From Deltaproteobacteria bacterium (lineage in GTDB: Bacteria > Desulfobacterota > Binatia > HRBIN30 > JACQVA1), in contig JACOST010000006.1 in assembly GCA_016178705.1 (NCBI GenBank), forward strand, positions 62,001 through 126,000: DNA of 64,000 nucleotides, in the 5' to 3' direction. Of this stretch, positions 26,461 through 36,373 are shown one piece after another; position 1 is the first letter of the stretch; every line of letters begins with the position of its first letter. The position numbers and the translations under genes are program-made. Below the pieces are notes generated by a model. That model was not told the DNA's origin, ran no database searches, and saw nothing but the letters and a program-made list of their open reading frames with translations.

Positions 26461-26635
26461 CTCGCGCAAAGCCGCCAAGGCGCCAAGAAGAGGCAGACGT
26501 TCACCACGAAGGCACGAAGAACACGAAGGATGGACGTCGGAGATCCTCCCAAGGCAGGTTGTCGGATTCTCATTGACGATGGACTTCGTGGTGAAGTCCT
26601 TGTCTGCCTTCGCGGCTTGGCGCCTTGGCGCGAGC
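26461..26635. repeat. Long imperfect inverted repeat, family C
   Basis: The left arm has CTCGCGCAAAGCCGCCAAGG and TTCACCACGAAGGCACGAAG (26461-26530). The right arm has GACTTCGTGGTGAAGTCCTT and CGGCTTGGCGCCTTGGCGCG (26582-26635). The arms are roughly complementary, so the 239-base gap between kinase 5 and the sulfotransferase gene is essentially one large hairpin. Confidence 0.8.
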
Positions 26636-26698
26636 CATGTCTCGTCTTCCAGGGCTGAACGGCGACCGCGCACGCTACGCGCGCCGCTGCCGGTACAG

Positions 26699-27247
26699 TC
26701 ACGGGTCGATTGCATTGGCCATGGCCGCCAGGCTGAGACCGTCGGGAAGCAACCCGTCGAGCAGCCGCACCACCTCGCCGGGCTGATCGACGGCGGCTCG
26801 GTAGTTCACATACCGCACACCGATGTTGGGCTGCGCCGCTAGCCACTGGTGAACCTCTGCGAGGTGATGTTCGAACGCCACCATCGTCGCGGCAGCATCG
26901 TCGCTGGTGGTCTCGCCACGCCGGTGCAGCATCGCGCGCTGCGACGCCATGACTTCGGCGAGGTCGCGCTGCATGAACACCACCGAGTAATGATGCACGG
27001 GCGGCAGGTAGCGCAGCAGTGGCGAGACGACTTTCACCGCTTTGCCGCGCGCGAGGTACAACCAGGAGGTGTCTTCTTTGATCCGCTTCACCGGTCCGTA
27101 TTCGTAGTACCCGTGCGGATTGTCGACGTTGGCGACTCGCTCGTCATCCACGAGCAGCGGCACGCCGCCGCCGGCGAGCATTTGCATCATCATTGACGTC
27201 CCCGACCGCGGCAGACCCGAAACGACGACGATGGTGTCGCGATCCAC
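26699..27247 (-). CDS. Sulfotransferase-family protein
   Basis: A 182-residue protein with the PAPS 5'-phosphosulfate loop VVSGLPRSGTSMMMQML (about residues 8-24) and the downstream region VVFMQRDLAEVMASQRAML that in sulfotransferases binds the 3'-phosphate (Arg and Ser). It is short for the family but appears complete. It would transfer sulfate from PAPS to an unknown acceptor. It is divergent from the nuo cluster, with about 157 bases between starts. Confidence 0.78.
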   Translation of the reverse strand: MDRDTIVVVSGLPRSGTSMMMQMLAGGGVPLLVDDERVANVDNPHGYYEYGPVKRIKEDTSWLYLARGKAVKVVSPLLRYLPPVHHYSVVFMQRDLAEVMASQRAMLHRRGETTSDDAAATMVAFEHHLAEVHQWLAAQPNIGVRYVNYRAAVDQPGEVVRLLDGLLPDGLSLAAMANAIDP

Positions 27248-27404
27248 GCGGCCGTGTTAGCAGCAGTGGACGAGGTTGCCAAAGCGCGGCTGCGGCAGCG
27301 CAATCCGCGCCAACTCGTCGCGAATACTCCCTTCGCGTTGACTCGCTAGGGACCCTGTGTTAGCCGACCAAGCGGGAGTCCCAAGCAAGGTTTGCAAGGT
27401 TTGT

Positions 27405-27839
27405 ATGTTGTTTCACTTCGCCAACGTGTTGGTCTTCTTCGGCCTCGCGGTCGTGTTCGTGGGCGGCATGTTGGCGCTCAGCAGCTTGTTGCGGCCGTTC
27501 AATCCGGAGCCGATGAAACTCACCACCTACGAGTGCGGTGAGCCGCCGACCGGCAGTGCGTGGATCAATTTCAACATCCGCTTCTACTTGGTGGCGTTGA
27601 TCTTCGTCATCTTCGACGTGGAAATTGCGTTCATCTATCCGGTGACGGTCGTGTACCGCGACTGGGTGCTCAAGGGGAACGGGCTGTTCGCGCTGGCGGA
27701 GATCTTGGTCTTCCTCGGCATCCTGTTCGTCGGGTTGGTCTACGTCTGGGTGAAGGGCGACCTCGAGTGGATCAAGCGCATACCCGCGCAGGCTGAGAAG
27801 CCGTCGAGTGACGCCGACTCCCTGCGTGCCGCAGCGTGA
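27405..27839 (+). CDS. nuoA: NADH-quinone oxidoreductase subunit A
   Basis: A 144-residue protein with three membrane helices (about 5-27, 60-80 and 88-110). The hallmark TTYECGEPPTGSAW followed by NFNIRFYLVALIFVIFDVE is intact. The ATG at 27405 was chosen; the frame is open upstream to a GTG at 27357 but the extra residues are not family-like. It is the first gene of an 11-gene complex I cluster and part of the membrane arm at the quinone-site junction. Confidence 0.93.
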   Translation: MLFHFANVLVFFGLAVVFVGGMLALSSLLRPFNPEPMKLTTYECGEPPTGSAWINFNIRFYLVALIFVIFDVEIAFIYPVTVVYRDWVLKGNGLFALAEILVFLGILFVGLVYVWVKGDLEWIKRIPAQAEKPSSDADSLRAAA

Positions 27840-27867
27840 CGGTCGCTAGAGTAAGGACGAATCGCCG

Positions 27868-28368
27868 ATGTCGTTGATCAATTCGATGCCCGAGATGGTG
27901 ATCACCACCAAGGCGGATCAATTTCTCAATTGGACGCGCAAGTCGTCGGTGTGGTGGATGCTCTTCGGACTCGCCTGCTGCGCGATTGAGATGATGCAGA
28001 CGCAAGGGCCGCGCGCCGATGTCGACCGTTTTGGGACCGCGCCGCGATCGTCGCCGCGCCAATCGGATCTGATGATCGTGGCAGGCACGTTGACGCTCAA
28101 GATGTCGCTGCGTACCAAGTTGCTCTACGAGCAGATGCCGGAGCCGCGCTACGTGATCTCGATGGGGAGCTGCGCCAATTGCGGCGGCTTGTTCCAGCTT
28201 GCGTACTCGGTGTGCGACGGCGTCGACAAGGTCATTCCCGTCGATGTGTACATCCCCGGCTGTCCGCCGCGGCCGGAGGCGCTCACCGAAGGCATCCTCA
28301 AGTTGCAAGAGAAGATGATGCACGAGAAGTGGCTCGTCCGCCGCGCCGCCGGGTCGGTGGCGGCCTGA
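27868..28368 (+). CDS. nuoB: NADH-quinone oxidoreductase subunit B (N2 cluster)
   Basis: A 166-residue protein. [4Fe-4S] cluster N2 ligands are visible: Cys37 and Cys38 in [11 protein letters not shown], Cys102 in GSCANCGG, and Cys132 in [12 protein letters not shown]. It passes electrons to quinone at the interface with NuoD and NuoH. Confidence 0.95.
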   Translation: MSLINSMPEMVITTKADQFLNWTRKSSVWWMLFGLACCAIEMMQTQGPRADVDRFGTAPRSSPRQSDLMIVAGTLTLKMSLRTKLLYEQMPEPRYVISMGSCANCGGLFQLAYSVCDGVDKVIPVDVYIPGCPPRPEALTEGILKLQEKMMHEKWLVRRAAGSVAA

Positions 28369-28387
28369 TCCGACGCATCCAATCCAA

Positions 28388-28882
28388 ATGGACGCCGCGG
28401 CGATTCATCAGCGCCTCAAAGCCCGCTTTGGGGACCAGGTGGGCGACTGCGATCTGCAGGGGCACGACCCGGCGATCCGCGTTGTGCCCGCCGCGATTGC
28501 GGATGTCAGCCGTTTTCTGCGTGACGAGTCGGATCTGCGTTTCGACTCGCTGTCGAATGAAACCGGCGTCGACTACAAGGCCCGCAACGCCATCGAGGTC
28601 GTCTATCATTTGTATTCGTACAAACACCGGCATGCGATCGTGTTGAAGGTGGACGCCGTGCGCGACAACCCCCTGGTACCGACGGTCGAACATGTATGGA
28701 AGGCGGCGAACTGGCTGGAACGCGAGATCTACGACTTGCTGGGCGTGACGTTCGAGGGCCACACCGATCTGCGCCGGCTGTTGATGCCGGAAGACTGGGT
28801 CGGGTATCCGTTGCGAAAGGATTTCGTCGAGCCGGAGATGTATCACGGGATCAGTACGCGCCGAGAGAGTTTGCTGAAGTAG
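28388..28882 (+). CDS. nuoC: NADH-quinone oxidoreductase subunit C
   Basis: A 164-residue protein with the 30-kDa subunit signature [19 protein letters not shown] followed by [20 protein letters not shown]. It is a separate gene from nuoD (not fused as in enterobacteria), 38 bases upstream of it. Confidence 0.94.
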   Translation: MDAAAIHQRLKARFGDQVGDCDLQGHDPAIRVVPAAIADVSRFLRDESDLRFDSLSNETGVDYKARNAIEVVYHLYSYKHRHAIVLKVDAVRDNPLVPTVEHVWKAANWLEREIYDLLGVTFEGHTDLRRLLMPEDWVGYPLRKDFVEPEMYHGISTRRESLLK

Positions 28883-28920
28883 GCGCGGCGGCGTCGGGGA
28901 AGAAGGCGGACCCACAACAG

Positions 28921-30081
28921 ATGAGCCTCACAGGCTTCGAAGTCGAGGTTGAACGGGCACCGGGAACGGGCCTGGCGACCGAAGAGATGACCCTCAACAT
29001 GGGTCCGCAGCACCCGAGCACCCACGGGGTGCTGCGTTTCGTGGTCAAGGCCGACGGCGAGGTGATGATCCAGGCGATCCCCGACGTCGGCTACCTGCAC
29101 CGCTCGATCGAGAAAATCTCCGAGAAGGTCGGCTACCACGGCTTCATGCCGTACACCGATCGCGTCGACTATGTGGCCGCGATGTTCTGCAACCAAGGCT
29201 GGGGCATGGTGTGCGAGAAGCTCGGCGGCATCGAAGTCCCCAAACGCGGCGAGTACTGCCGCGTGATCGCGGCTGAGTTCAACCGCATCGCCAGTCATTT
29301 GCTGTCGGTCGGCACGATGGTGCTCGACATCGGCGCCGCCACGCCGTTCTTTCATGCTTTCCGCGAGCGCGAGAAGATCAACGATCTGCTTGAAGAGCTG
29401 TGCGGCGCACGCTTGACCTACAACTACATGCGCATCGGCGGCGTGGCGTGGGATCTGCCGCCGGAGTTCGCTGAGAAGTGCCTCCACTTCCTCGCGGGTC
29501 TTGAGCCGATGATGGCCGAGTACAACGACCTGATCACGGTGAATAAGCTCTACCTCGAGCGCTGCGCCGACGTCGCGGTGATCTCGGCCGCCGAGGCGAT
29601 CAACTACAACTTGGTTGGCCCCAATCTGCGCGCGTCAGGGGTCAAGTACGACGTGCGGCGCGATCTGCCGTACTCGGTGTATCCGGAGCTGGAGTTCGAC
29701 GTGCCGATCGGACGCGGTGAAGAAGGCACGACTGGCGATTCGTTTGATCGCTACATCTGCCGCATCCGTGAGATCCAAGAGAGCATCAAGATCCTGCGGC
29801 AGTGCTTCAAGCAGATTCCCGACGGTCCGGTGATCGCCAAGGTGCCGCGCAAGTTCAAGCCACCCGCCGGCGACGCCTACGTTCGCGTCGAAAGCGCCCG
29901 CGGCGACATGGGGTGGTACGCCGTGAGCGACGGCACCGAGTTCCCCTACCGCTGTAAGATTCGCACTGGCTCGTTCGCGGCGATGGCCATCATTGATAAC
30001 GTGAGCCGCGGCTTGATGCTGGCCGACCTCGTCACCGTGATCGCCAGTCTCGACATCGTGGCGCCCGAGGTGGACCGGTAA
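28921..30081 (+). CDS. nuoD: NADH-quinone oxidoreductase subunit D
   Basis: A 386-residue 49-kDa subunit. The motif [13 protein letters not shown] contains the His that, by precedent, lies in the quinone pocket, and [25 protein letters not shown]-type sequence follows. The C-terminus ends with DIVAPEVDR, the family's typical end. The ATG at 28921 was chosen because the upstream frame overlaps nuoC out of register. Confidence 0.95.
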   Translation: MSLTGFEVEVERAPGTGLATEEMTLNMGPQHPSTHGVLRFVVKADGEVMIQAIPDVGYLHRSIEKISEKVGYHGFMPYTDRVDYVAAMFCNQGWGMVCEKLGGIEVPKRGEYCRVIAAEFNRIASHLLSVGTMVLDIGAATPFFHAFREREKINDLLEELCGARLTYNYMRIGGVAWDLPPEFAEKCLHFLAGLEPMMAEYNDLITVNKLYLERCADVAVISAAEAINYNLVGPNLRASGVKYDVRRDLPYSVYPELEFDVPIGRGEEGTTGDSFDRYICRIREIQESIKILRQCFKQIPDGPVIAKVPRKFKPPAGDAYVRVESARGDMGWYAVSDGTEFPYRCKIRTGSFAAMAIIDNVSRGLMLADLVTVIASLDIVAPEVDR

Positions 30082-30085
30082 TCCG

Positions 30086-31273
30086 ATGCAAGAACTGCTC
30101 GATAGCTGGATGGCGCAAGGCTATTTCGCCGGCATCCCCTACGACGTTGTGTACGCGTTGGGCATGCTGGTGTTCGGGCTGATCGTCGTGCTCGGGTTTA
30201 TTCTGAACGTCTCGGGTGTGACCACCTTCATCGAGCGCCGGGTGTGGGCGCGGATTCAGTCGCGCGTCGGTCCCAACCGTGTCGGGCCGCAGGGAATCCT
30301 GCAGTGGCTCGTCGACGGCATCAAGCTGCTAATGAAGGAAGACGTGATTCCGAGCGAGGCCGACCCGCGCCTGTTCCGCATGGCGCCCTACGTTGTGGTG
30401 ATGGGGTTTGTGACGACCTTCGTCGTGCTGCCGTTCAGCAGCGCGCTGGTGGTGGCCGACATGAATGTCGGGGTCATCTACATCACGGCGGTCACCGCCT
30501 TGATCGTCGTCGGTATCTTGATGGCGGGCTGGGCGTCGAACAACAAGTGGTCGCTCATCGGTGGCATTCGCTCGGCGGCGCAAATCGTTAGCTACGAGAT
30601 TCCCGCCGGGCTGTCGATCTTCCCGATCGTGCTGATCACCGGCTCGCTCAGCATGCAGGAGATCATCAAGGCGCAGAGCTGGGCGCCGCACACCTGGTTC
30701 GTCTTTCACAGCCCGTTTACGTTCGTCGCCTTCTTCATCCTGTTCACTTCAGCGCTCGCCGAAGGCAACCGGACGCCATTCGATTTGCCCGAAGCCGAAT
30801 CGGAATTGGTCGCCGGCTTCGTCACCGAATATTCGGGCGTGCGCTACTTGATGTTCTTCTTGGTCGAGTGGGGCAATCTCTACGTGATCGGCGGCTTGCT
30901 GACGACGCTGTTCCTCGGCGGCTGGCAAGTGCCCCCCGTTAGCGACAACGTGGTGGTGATGAACGTGCTGCAGTTCGTCACGTTCTTCGTGAAGTCATAC
31001 TTCTGGGTGCTGGTGGCGATGTGGATTCGCGCGACGTTGCCGCGCATTCGCGTCGACCAGTTGATGACCACGTGCTGGAAGTACCTGGTGCCGATGTCGT
31101 TCATCAATCTGATCGGCCAAGCGGTCTGGACCCTCATCTTTCCGCACGGCAGCCGCCTCGCCGAGGCGGCGCTGACGCTGCTCGGCTTTGTGATTGTTGG
31201 CTACTTCTTCTCGCGCGTGGCCTTCCACCTCCGGCGCGCTCGGCCGCAGATGCAGTGGAGCCCGCTGTCTTGA
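30086..31273 (+). CDS. nuoH: NADH-quinone oxidoreductase subunit H
   Basis: A 395-residue membrane subunit with about eight helices. The conserved cytoplasmic loop ERRVWARIQSRVGPNRVGPQ (about residues 49-68), the EGNRTPFDLPEAESELVAGF loop and the YSGVRYLMFFL segment are all present. It forms much of the quinone channel. It starts four bases after the nuoD stop. Confidence 0.95.
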   Translation: MQELLDSWMAQGYFAGIPYDVVYALGMLVFGLIVVLGFILNVSGVTTFIERRVWARIQSRVGPNRVGPQGILQWLVDGIKLLMKEDVIPSEADPRLFRMAPYVVVMGFVTTFVVLPFSSALVVADMNVGVIYITAVTALIVVGILMAGWASNNKWSLIGGIRSAAQIVSYEIPAGLSIFPIVLITGSLSMQEIIKAQSWAPHTWFVFHSPFTFVAFFILFTSALAEGNRTPFDLPEAESELVAGFVTEYSGVRYLMFFLVEWGNLYVIGGLLTTLFLGGWQVPPVSDNVVVMNVLQFVTFFVKSYFWVLVAMWIRATLPRIRVDQLMTTCWKYLVPMSFINLIGQAVWTLIFPHGSRLAEAALTLLGFVIVGYFFSRVAFHLRRARPQMQWSPLS

Positions 31274-31280
31274 GGACCCG

Positions 31281-31844
31281 ATGAAGAAGCGCACCTACCT
31301 CGGCAACATCGTCGAAACCGCCAGCACGGTTTTCGAAGGGTTGGCGGTGACGTTCTCGCACTTCGTGCGTAAGCCGTTCACCATTCAGTACCCCGATCGC
31401 ATGGACGTGCGCGTGCAGGACACGCTGCCGTTTCGCTATCGAGGCATCCTCGAAGTCGATCTGGAAATCTGCACCGGCTGCTTGGCGTGCGAGCGGGCGT
31501 GCCCGATCGATTGTATCGTCATCGACTCGAAGAAGGATCCGCAGACCAAGGCAATGGTGCTGACCCGCTTCGACATCGATATGGCGAAGTGCATGTACTG
31601 CGGGCTCTGCAGCGAGCCGTGTCCGACTGGTTCCATCCATCACACGCCCGAGTTCGAAGGGTCGGACTTCTCTCTCGAGAGTTTGGTGCGCCGCTTCGTG
31701 AAGGATCCGGTGATTGCCTATAAGCCGAAGAAGGGTCCGGAGGACGATCCGGAGATCAAGCCGCTGCTTGATCGCGGCCTGCGCTACGTCGGCGAGTTCG
31801 CGGCGCCCGAAGGGGCGACGCCGGGCGAGACGGAACCGCAGTAA
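31281..31844 (+). CDS. nuoI: NADH-quinone oxidoreductase subunit I (two [4Fe-4S] ferredoxin domain)
   Basis: A 187-residue protein with two complete CxxCxxCxxxC motifs: CTGCLACERACPIDCI and CMYCGLCSEPCPTGSI. These bind clusters N6a and N6b. The C-terminal extension (after residue 140) is hydrophilic. In a complex lacking NuoEFG this subunit would be the outermost electron entry point (inference). Confidence 0.95.
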   Translation: MKKRTYLGNIVETASTVFEGLAVTFSHFVRKPFTIQYPDRMDVRVQDTLPFRYRGILEVDLEICTGCLACERACPIDCIVIDSKKDPQTKAMVLTRFDIDMAKCMYCGLCSEPCPTGSIHHTPEFEGSDFSLESLVRRFVKDPVIAYKPKKGPEDDPEIKPLLDRGLRYVGEFAAPEGATPGETEPQ

Positions 31845-31865
31845 CGCGACGGGTTGATTCGCACG

Positions 31866-32363
31866 ATGAGCGCGTTGGTCTTCTATCTGATTGCCGCCAT
31901 CACCGTCGGCTCTGCCGTCGGCGTTGCTTTTTCGCGCAACATTGTTTACTCGGCCTTCGCCCTCATGGGTACGTTCATGGGGGCCGCGGGCTTGTTCGTG
32001 ATGCTCGGGGCCGATTTCATCGCGGTGGTGCAGGTGCTGGTCTACGTCGGGGGAATCTTGGTGCTGATGCTGTTCGCCGTGATGCTGACGCATCGGATCG
32101 CCGACGTGCGGGTCTCGAATCGCTCGGTCGGTACGCTGCCGGCGCTCGTCATCCTAAGCGGGATCGGCGCAGTGATGGCCAAGGCGATCCTCGGCGGTGG
32201 GTGGCATACGGTCGAAGCCGGCACACCGCAGCCGACTACCTACGCCATCGGCGATGGATTTCTCACCACCTACTTGCTGCCGTTCGAACTGGCGTCGATG
32301 GTGTTGCTCGCGGCCTTGATCGGGGCCGTAGTGCTGTCGCGCAAAGAACTTAAAGTCGACTGA
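31866..32363 (+). CDS. nuoJ: NADH-quinone oxidoreductase subunit J
   Basis: A 165-residue protein with five hydrophobic helices. It has the family segment NIVYSAFALMGTFMGAAGLF followed by FIAVVQVLVYVGGILVLMLF (the pi-bulge helix region). The ATG at 31866 is preferred over a TTG at 31854. Its TGA stop shares one base with the nuoK start. Confidence 0.93.
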   Translation: MSALVFYLIAAITVGSAVGVAFSRNIVYSAFALMGTFMGAAGLFVMLGADFIAVVQVLVYVGGILVLMLFAVMLTHRIADVRVSNRSVGTLPALVILSGIGAVMAKAILGGGWHTVEAGTPQPTTYAIGDGFLTTYLLPFELASMVLLAALIGAVVLSRKELKVD

Positions 32364-32671
32364 TGACGATCGGCTTGACCCACTACCTGATTGTCAGTCT
32401 GCTGGTGTTTTCGCTCGGCCTCTTCTGCGTGCTGACGCGGCGCAATGCGATCGGCGTGCTGATGGGCGTCGAATTGGTGCTGAATTCGGCGAACATCAAC
32501 TACCTCGCCTTTGCGCGGTTCAGCTCGGGCGGGTACGACGGTCAGGTGTTCGCGATCTTCGTCATCATGCTAGCTGCAGCCGAGGCCGCCATCGGACTGG
32601 CCATCGTGCTCGGCATTTACCAGACGTTTCAAACCATCGACCTGGAGGCCACCGAGACCCTGCGCGGATAG
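32363..32671 (+). CDS. nuoK: NADH-quinone oxidoreductase subunit K
   Basis: A 102-residue protein with three helices. The family's membrane glutamates are present in MGVELVLNSANINYLAF and in MLAAAEAAIGLAIVL, which take part in proton translocation in characterised complexes. Confidence 0.95.
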   Translation: MTIGLTHYLIVSLLVFSLGLFCVLTRRNAIGVLMGVELVLNSANINYLAFARFSSGGYDGQVFAIFVIMLAAAEAAIGLAIVLGIYQTFQTIDLEATETLRG

Positions 32672-32681
32672 CCCGGGGTCT

Positions 32682-32776
32682 CTGGTTCGTGGTTTGTGGT
32701 TTCTGGTTGAGGAGAAGACCAAAGGCCACAAACCACGGACCAGAGACCACAAACCAGAGACCACAAACCAGAAACC
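32682..32776. repeat. Inverted low-complexity repeat (family D) between nuoK and nuoL
   Basis: The left part reads GGTTCGTGGTTTGTGGTTTC and the right part is a run of ACCAGAGACCACAAACCAGA-type units ending exactly at the nuoL start codon. The two halves are complementary, so the transcript would form a large hairpin directly over the nuoL ribosome site. Confidence 0.8.
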
Positions 32777-34822
32777 ATGAAGCCGGTAAACGTCGACTAC
32801 TTACGCTGGATCGTGTTCCTCCCGTTGCTGGGCGCGTTCCTCAACGGCGTGCCGGGCGCGGCGATTCAGCGCGTGGCCGGCAGGAAGGCGATTAGCCTGA
32901 TTGCCTGCACGCCGCTGCTGATCGCGTTCGCCATCTCGGTGCGCGCGTTCGTGCAGTTGATGCAGTTGCCGGCGGAGAACCGACTGTTGCTTGATCATCT
33001 CTGGACCTGGATCAGCGTCGGTTCGCTGCGGGTCAACGTTGCCTTCCAGGTCGATCCGCTGTCGGCAGTGATGATCCTGGTCGTCACCGGAGTTGGTGGC
33101 CTGATTCACATCTACTCGACCGGCTATATGCACGACGAGAAATCCTACTGGCGCTACTTCGCGTTCCTGAATTTGTTCACCTTCGCGATGCTGACGCTGG
33201 CGCTGGCCGACAACCTGCTCCTGATGTTCGTCGGCTGGGAAGGCGTCGGGCTGTGCTCGTACGCCCTGATCGGGTTCTGGTACACCGACATCAACAATGC
33301 GAGCGCCGGGAGCAAGGCATTCATCGTCAACCGCATCGGCGATTTTGGTTTCACGCTCGGCGCCTTCTTGTTGTTCTGGACGCTCAACAACCTCGGCCAC
33401 GGGACGCTCACCTTTCGGGAGTTGCAGGAGCACGCGCACCTCCTCGATGGGCAGATGATCGGCTCGATGAGCGTGGCGACGGCGGTGACGCTGTTGTTCT
33501 TCGTCGGGGCCACCGGCAAGTCGGCGCAGATTCCGTTGTACGTGTGGCTGCCCGACGCCATGGCGGGTCCGACTCCTGTGAGCGCACTGATCCATGCTGC
33601 GACCATGGTGACCGCCGGTGTCTACATGATCGGCCGCACCAATTTTTTGTTCTCGATGGCGCCGACGACGTTGCACGTGGTGGCCTGGATTGGGGCGCTC
33701 ACCGCATTCTTCGCGGCCACCATTGGCCTGACGCAGACCGACATCAAACGCGTGCTGGCGTATTCCACCGTGAGTCAGCTCGGCTACATGTTCCTGGCGA
33801 TGGGCGTCGGCGCGTACGCCGCCGGCATCTTTCACTTGGTGACTCACGCCTTCTTCAAAGCCTGTCTGTTCCTGGGTTCGGGCAGCGTGATCCATTCGAT
33901 GCATGGCGAACAGGACATGCGCAAGATGGGTGGCTTGAAGAAATGGATGCCGATCACGCACTGGACGTTCGTGCTCTCCACGCTCGCCATCGCCGGCTTC
34001 CCGCTAACGTCGGGATTTTGTTCGAAGGATGAAATCTTGTGGAAGGCGTTCTCGAGCGAGCACGGCAGCACGCCGCTGTGGCTGGTGGGGTTCGCTGGCG
34101 CCGGGATGACGGCATTCTACATGTCGCGCCAAGTCATCATGACCTTCTACGGCGAGTGCCACGCGGATCATCACACGCAAGAACATCTGCACGAGTCGCC
34201 GCCGTCGATGGCCTACCCGCTGGTGGTCCTCGCGGGCCTCGCGTTGTTTGGCGGCTTGCTGGGATGGCCGACGGCGCTCGGCGGCGGCAATCGCTTCGAG
34301 CACTGGTTGGAACCGCTGTTCAGTCATGGTGGTCATGGCGGCCATGCCGAACACGGCAGCGCGTCGATGGAGTACCTGCTGATGGCCGCGTCGGTCGGCT
34401 GCGCCGCCGTGGGCTTTCTGCTCGCGCGCGCGATGTATCTCACTAAGACGCTGCCGGTCGATACGTTCGCGAACCTCGCCAACGGCACGCTCTATCGCTG
34501 GTCGTACAATAAGTACTACGTCGATGAATTCTATGCGGCAACGGTGATCGCCTTCACCATGTTCTTGTCGCGCGTGTCCTCGGCTTTCGATACGTACGTC
34601 GTCGACTTCCTCGTCAACGGCGCCGCGACGGTGGTCCGCACCGGGTCGTGGCTCAATGGGTTGTTCGACACCTATGTGATCGACGGGACGGTCGACGGGC
34701 TAGCGACGGTGACGCTCGGCGTCGGATCACGGGTACGGCAGCTGCAGTCCGGCAGCATCAACGGCTACCTCTATGTGATCGCCGTGGCGACGGTGGTGAT
34801 TCTGCTCTATCGCGTCATGTGA
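32777..34822 (+). CDS. nuoL: NADH-quinone oxidoreductase subunit L
   Basis: A 681-residue antiporter-like subunit with about 15 membrane helices. Conserved motifs: FVGWEGVGLCSYALIGFWY (essential Glu), ATGKSAQIPLYVWLPDAMAG followed by PTPVSALIHAATMVTAGVY, and the C-terminal lateral helix region with WSYNKYYVDEFYAATVI. A His-rich stretch, SHGGHGGHAEHGS, occurs near residue 520. There is no normal ribosome site because the repeat directly precedes the ATG. Confidence 0.95.
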   Translation: MKPVNVDYLRWIVFLPLLGAFLNGVPGAAIQRVAGRKAISLIACTPLLIAFAISVRAFVQLMQLPAENRLLLDHLWTWISVGSLRVNVAFQVDPLSAVMILVVTGVGGLIHIYSTGYMHDEKSYWRYFAFLNLFTFAMLTLALADNLLLMFVGWEGVGLCSYALIGFWYTDINNASAGSKAFIVNRIGDFGFTLGAFLLFWTLNNLGHGTLTFRELQEHAHLLDGQMIGSMSVATAVTLLFFVGATGKSAQIPLYVWLPDAMAGPTPVSALIHAATMVTAGVYMIGRTNFLFSMAPTTLHVVAWIGALTAFFAATIGLTQTDIKRVLAYSTVSQLGYMFLAMGVGAYAAGIFHLVTHAFFKACLFLGSGSVIHSMHGEQDMRKMGGLKKWMPITHWTFVLSTLAIAGFPLTSGFCSKDEILWKAFSSEHGSTPLWLVGFAGAGMTAFYMSRQVIMTFYGECHADHHTQEHLHESPPSMAYPLVVLAGLALFGGLLGWPTALGGGNRFEHWLEPLFSHGGHGGHAEHGSASMEYLLMAASVGCAAVGFLLARAMYLTKTLPVDTFANLANGTLYRWSYNKYYVDEFYAATVIAFTMFLSRVSSAFDTYVVDFLVNGAATVVRTGSWLNGLFDTYVIDGTVDGLATVTLGVGSRVRQLQSGSINGYLYVIAVATVVILLYRVM

Positions 34823-34848
34823 CGGGGAACAGTTCGAAGGTGTGAACC

Positions 34849-36342
34849 ATGGCGAATATTCTGACTTACATGACCTTCATCCCAGTCGCCGGTATGGCGG
34901 TCGTGCTGTGCTTGCCGAATCATCGGCACAACTTGATCAAGTGGACGGCGGCGATTGCCACGGTGCCGCCATTGCTGATGGCGGTCTGGCTGTTCGCCAA
35001 CTTCGATCGTTCGCAGGCGGGCTTCCAACTCATGCAGCGCGCCACCTGGATCGAGTTCGGGTCGTTCAAGGCGGAGTATCTCATCGGCGTCGATGGCATC
35101 AGCGTCACCATGGTGTTGCTCACCGCGCTGCTCAGCTTCATTTGCATTTTCGCGTCGTGGGGGATCGACAAAGCGGTCAAAGGATACTTTGCGCTCTTCC
35201 TCCTGCTCGATGCGGGGATGATGGGGGTATTCGTCGCGCTCGACTTCCTGCTGTTCTTCGTCTTTTGGGAAGTCATGCTACTGCCGATGTACTTCCTCAT
35301 CGGCATCTGGGGCGGCCCGCGACGCGAGTACGCCGCGATCAAATTCTTCCTCTACACGCTGGTGGGCAGCGCTCTGATGTTGCTGGCGATCCTGGCGTTG
35401 TACTTCTACAACGATCCGCACACGCTCGACATGACCAAGCTGATCGCCAACAACGGCACGTACAGCCGCGAGTTCCAGACCATCGCCTGGCTTGCGTTCT
35501 TCGTCGGCTTTGCGATCAAGATTCCGGCCTTCCCGTTCCACACCTGGTTGCCTGACGCGCACGTCGAGGCGCCGACGGCGATTTCGGTCATTCTCGCCGG
35601 CGTGCTGCTGAAGATGGGCACCTATGGCATCCTGCGCGTCAACTTTGCGATTTTGCCGCTCGCCACTGCCGACCTTGCGTACTACTTCCTCGGCGCGCTT
35701 GGGACTTGGAACATCGTCTACGGCGCGCTCTGCGCGATGGCGCAGAAGGACCTCAAGAAGCTGGTCGCCTACTCCAGCATCAGCCACATGGGCTACGTGA
35801 TGCTGGGCATGGCCTCGTTCACGCAGCTCGGCATCAACGGCGCGGTGCTCCAAATGTTCAACCACGGCACGGTCACCGCCATGCTCTTCTTGCTCGTCGG
35901 CGTGATCTACGACCGCGCGCATCATCGGCAGATCGAAGGCTTCGGCGGGCTGGCGACGACGATGCCGCTGTACACCGGCGTCACCGCGCTGGCGTTCTTC
36001 GCCGCGATGGGGTTGCCGGGTCTCTCGGCGTTCATCTCCGAAGTGCTGGTGCTCCTCGGTGCCTGGCAAGCGTCGCCAGGGCTGACGGTGATCGCCGCGA
36101 CCGCGGTGGTGCTGACGGCGGGCTACATGCTGTGGACGATGCAGCGCATGTACTTCGGTAAGGTGAACGAGAAGTACGCCGATTTGCCGGAGATCAACGG
36201 ACGTGAATTGTTCACGCTCATCCCGCTGGGCGTCATCGTGATCATCCTGGGCGTCTATCCCGCCCCCGTGCTCGATCTGATGACCCAATCGTTGCAGAAC
36301 CTCAACGAGATCGTTGCGCACGCCGTAGCGGTGAGCGGGTGA
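34849..36342 (+). CDS. nuoM: NADH-quinone oxidoreductase subunit M
   Basis: A 497-residue antiporter-like subunit with about 14 helices. Motifs: FFVFWEVMLLPMYFLIGIWG (membrane Glu), FAIKIPAFPFHTWLPDAHVE followed by APTAISVILAGVLLKMG, and LKKLVAYSSISHMGYVMLG. Twenty-six bases separate it from nuoL. Confidence 0.95.
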   Translation: MANILTYMTFIPVAGMAVVLCLPNHRHNLIKWTAAIATVPPLLMAVWLFANFDRSQAGFQLMQRATWIEFGSFKAEYLIGVDGISVTMVLLTALLSFICIFASWGIDKAVKGYFALFLLLDAGMMGVFVALDFLLFFVFWEVMLLPMYFLIGIWGGPRREYAAIKFFLYTLVGSALMLLAILALYFYNDPHTLDMTKLIANNGTYSREFQTIAWLAFFVGFAIKIPAFPFHTWLPDAHVEAPTAISVILAGVLLKMGTYGILRVNFAILPLATADLAYYFLGALGTWNIVYGALCAMAQKDLKKLVAYSSISHMGYVMLGMASFTQLGINGAVLQMFNHGTVTAMLFLLVGVIYDRAHHRQIEGFGGLATTMPLYTGVTALAFFAAMGLPGLSAFISEVLVLLGAWQASPGLTVIAATAVVLTAGYMLWTMQRMYFGKVNEKYADLPEINGRELFTLIPLGVIVIILGVYPAPVLDLMTQSLQNLNEIVAHAVAVSG

Positions 36343-36373
36343 GTTGTCTCTCCGGAGATCGGCCGACTGCGCG

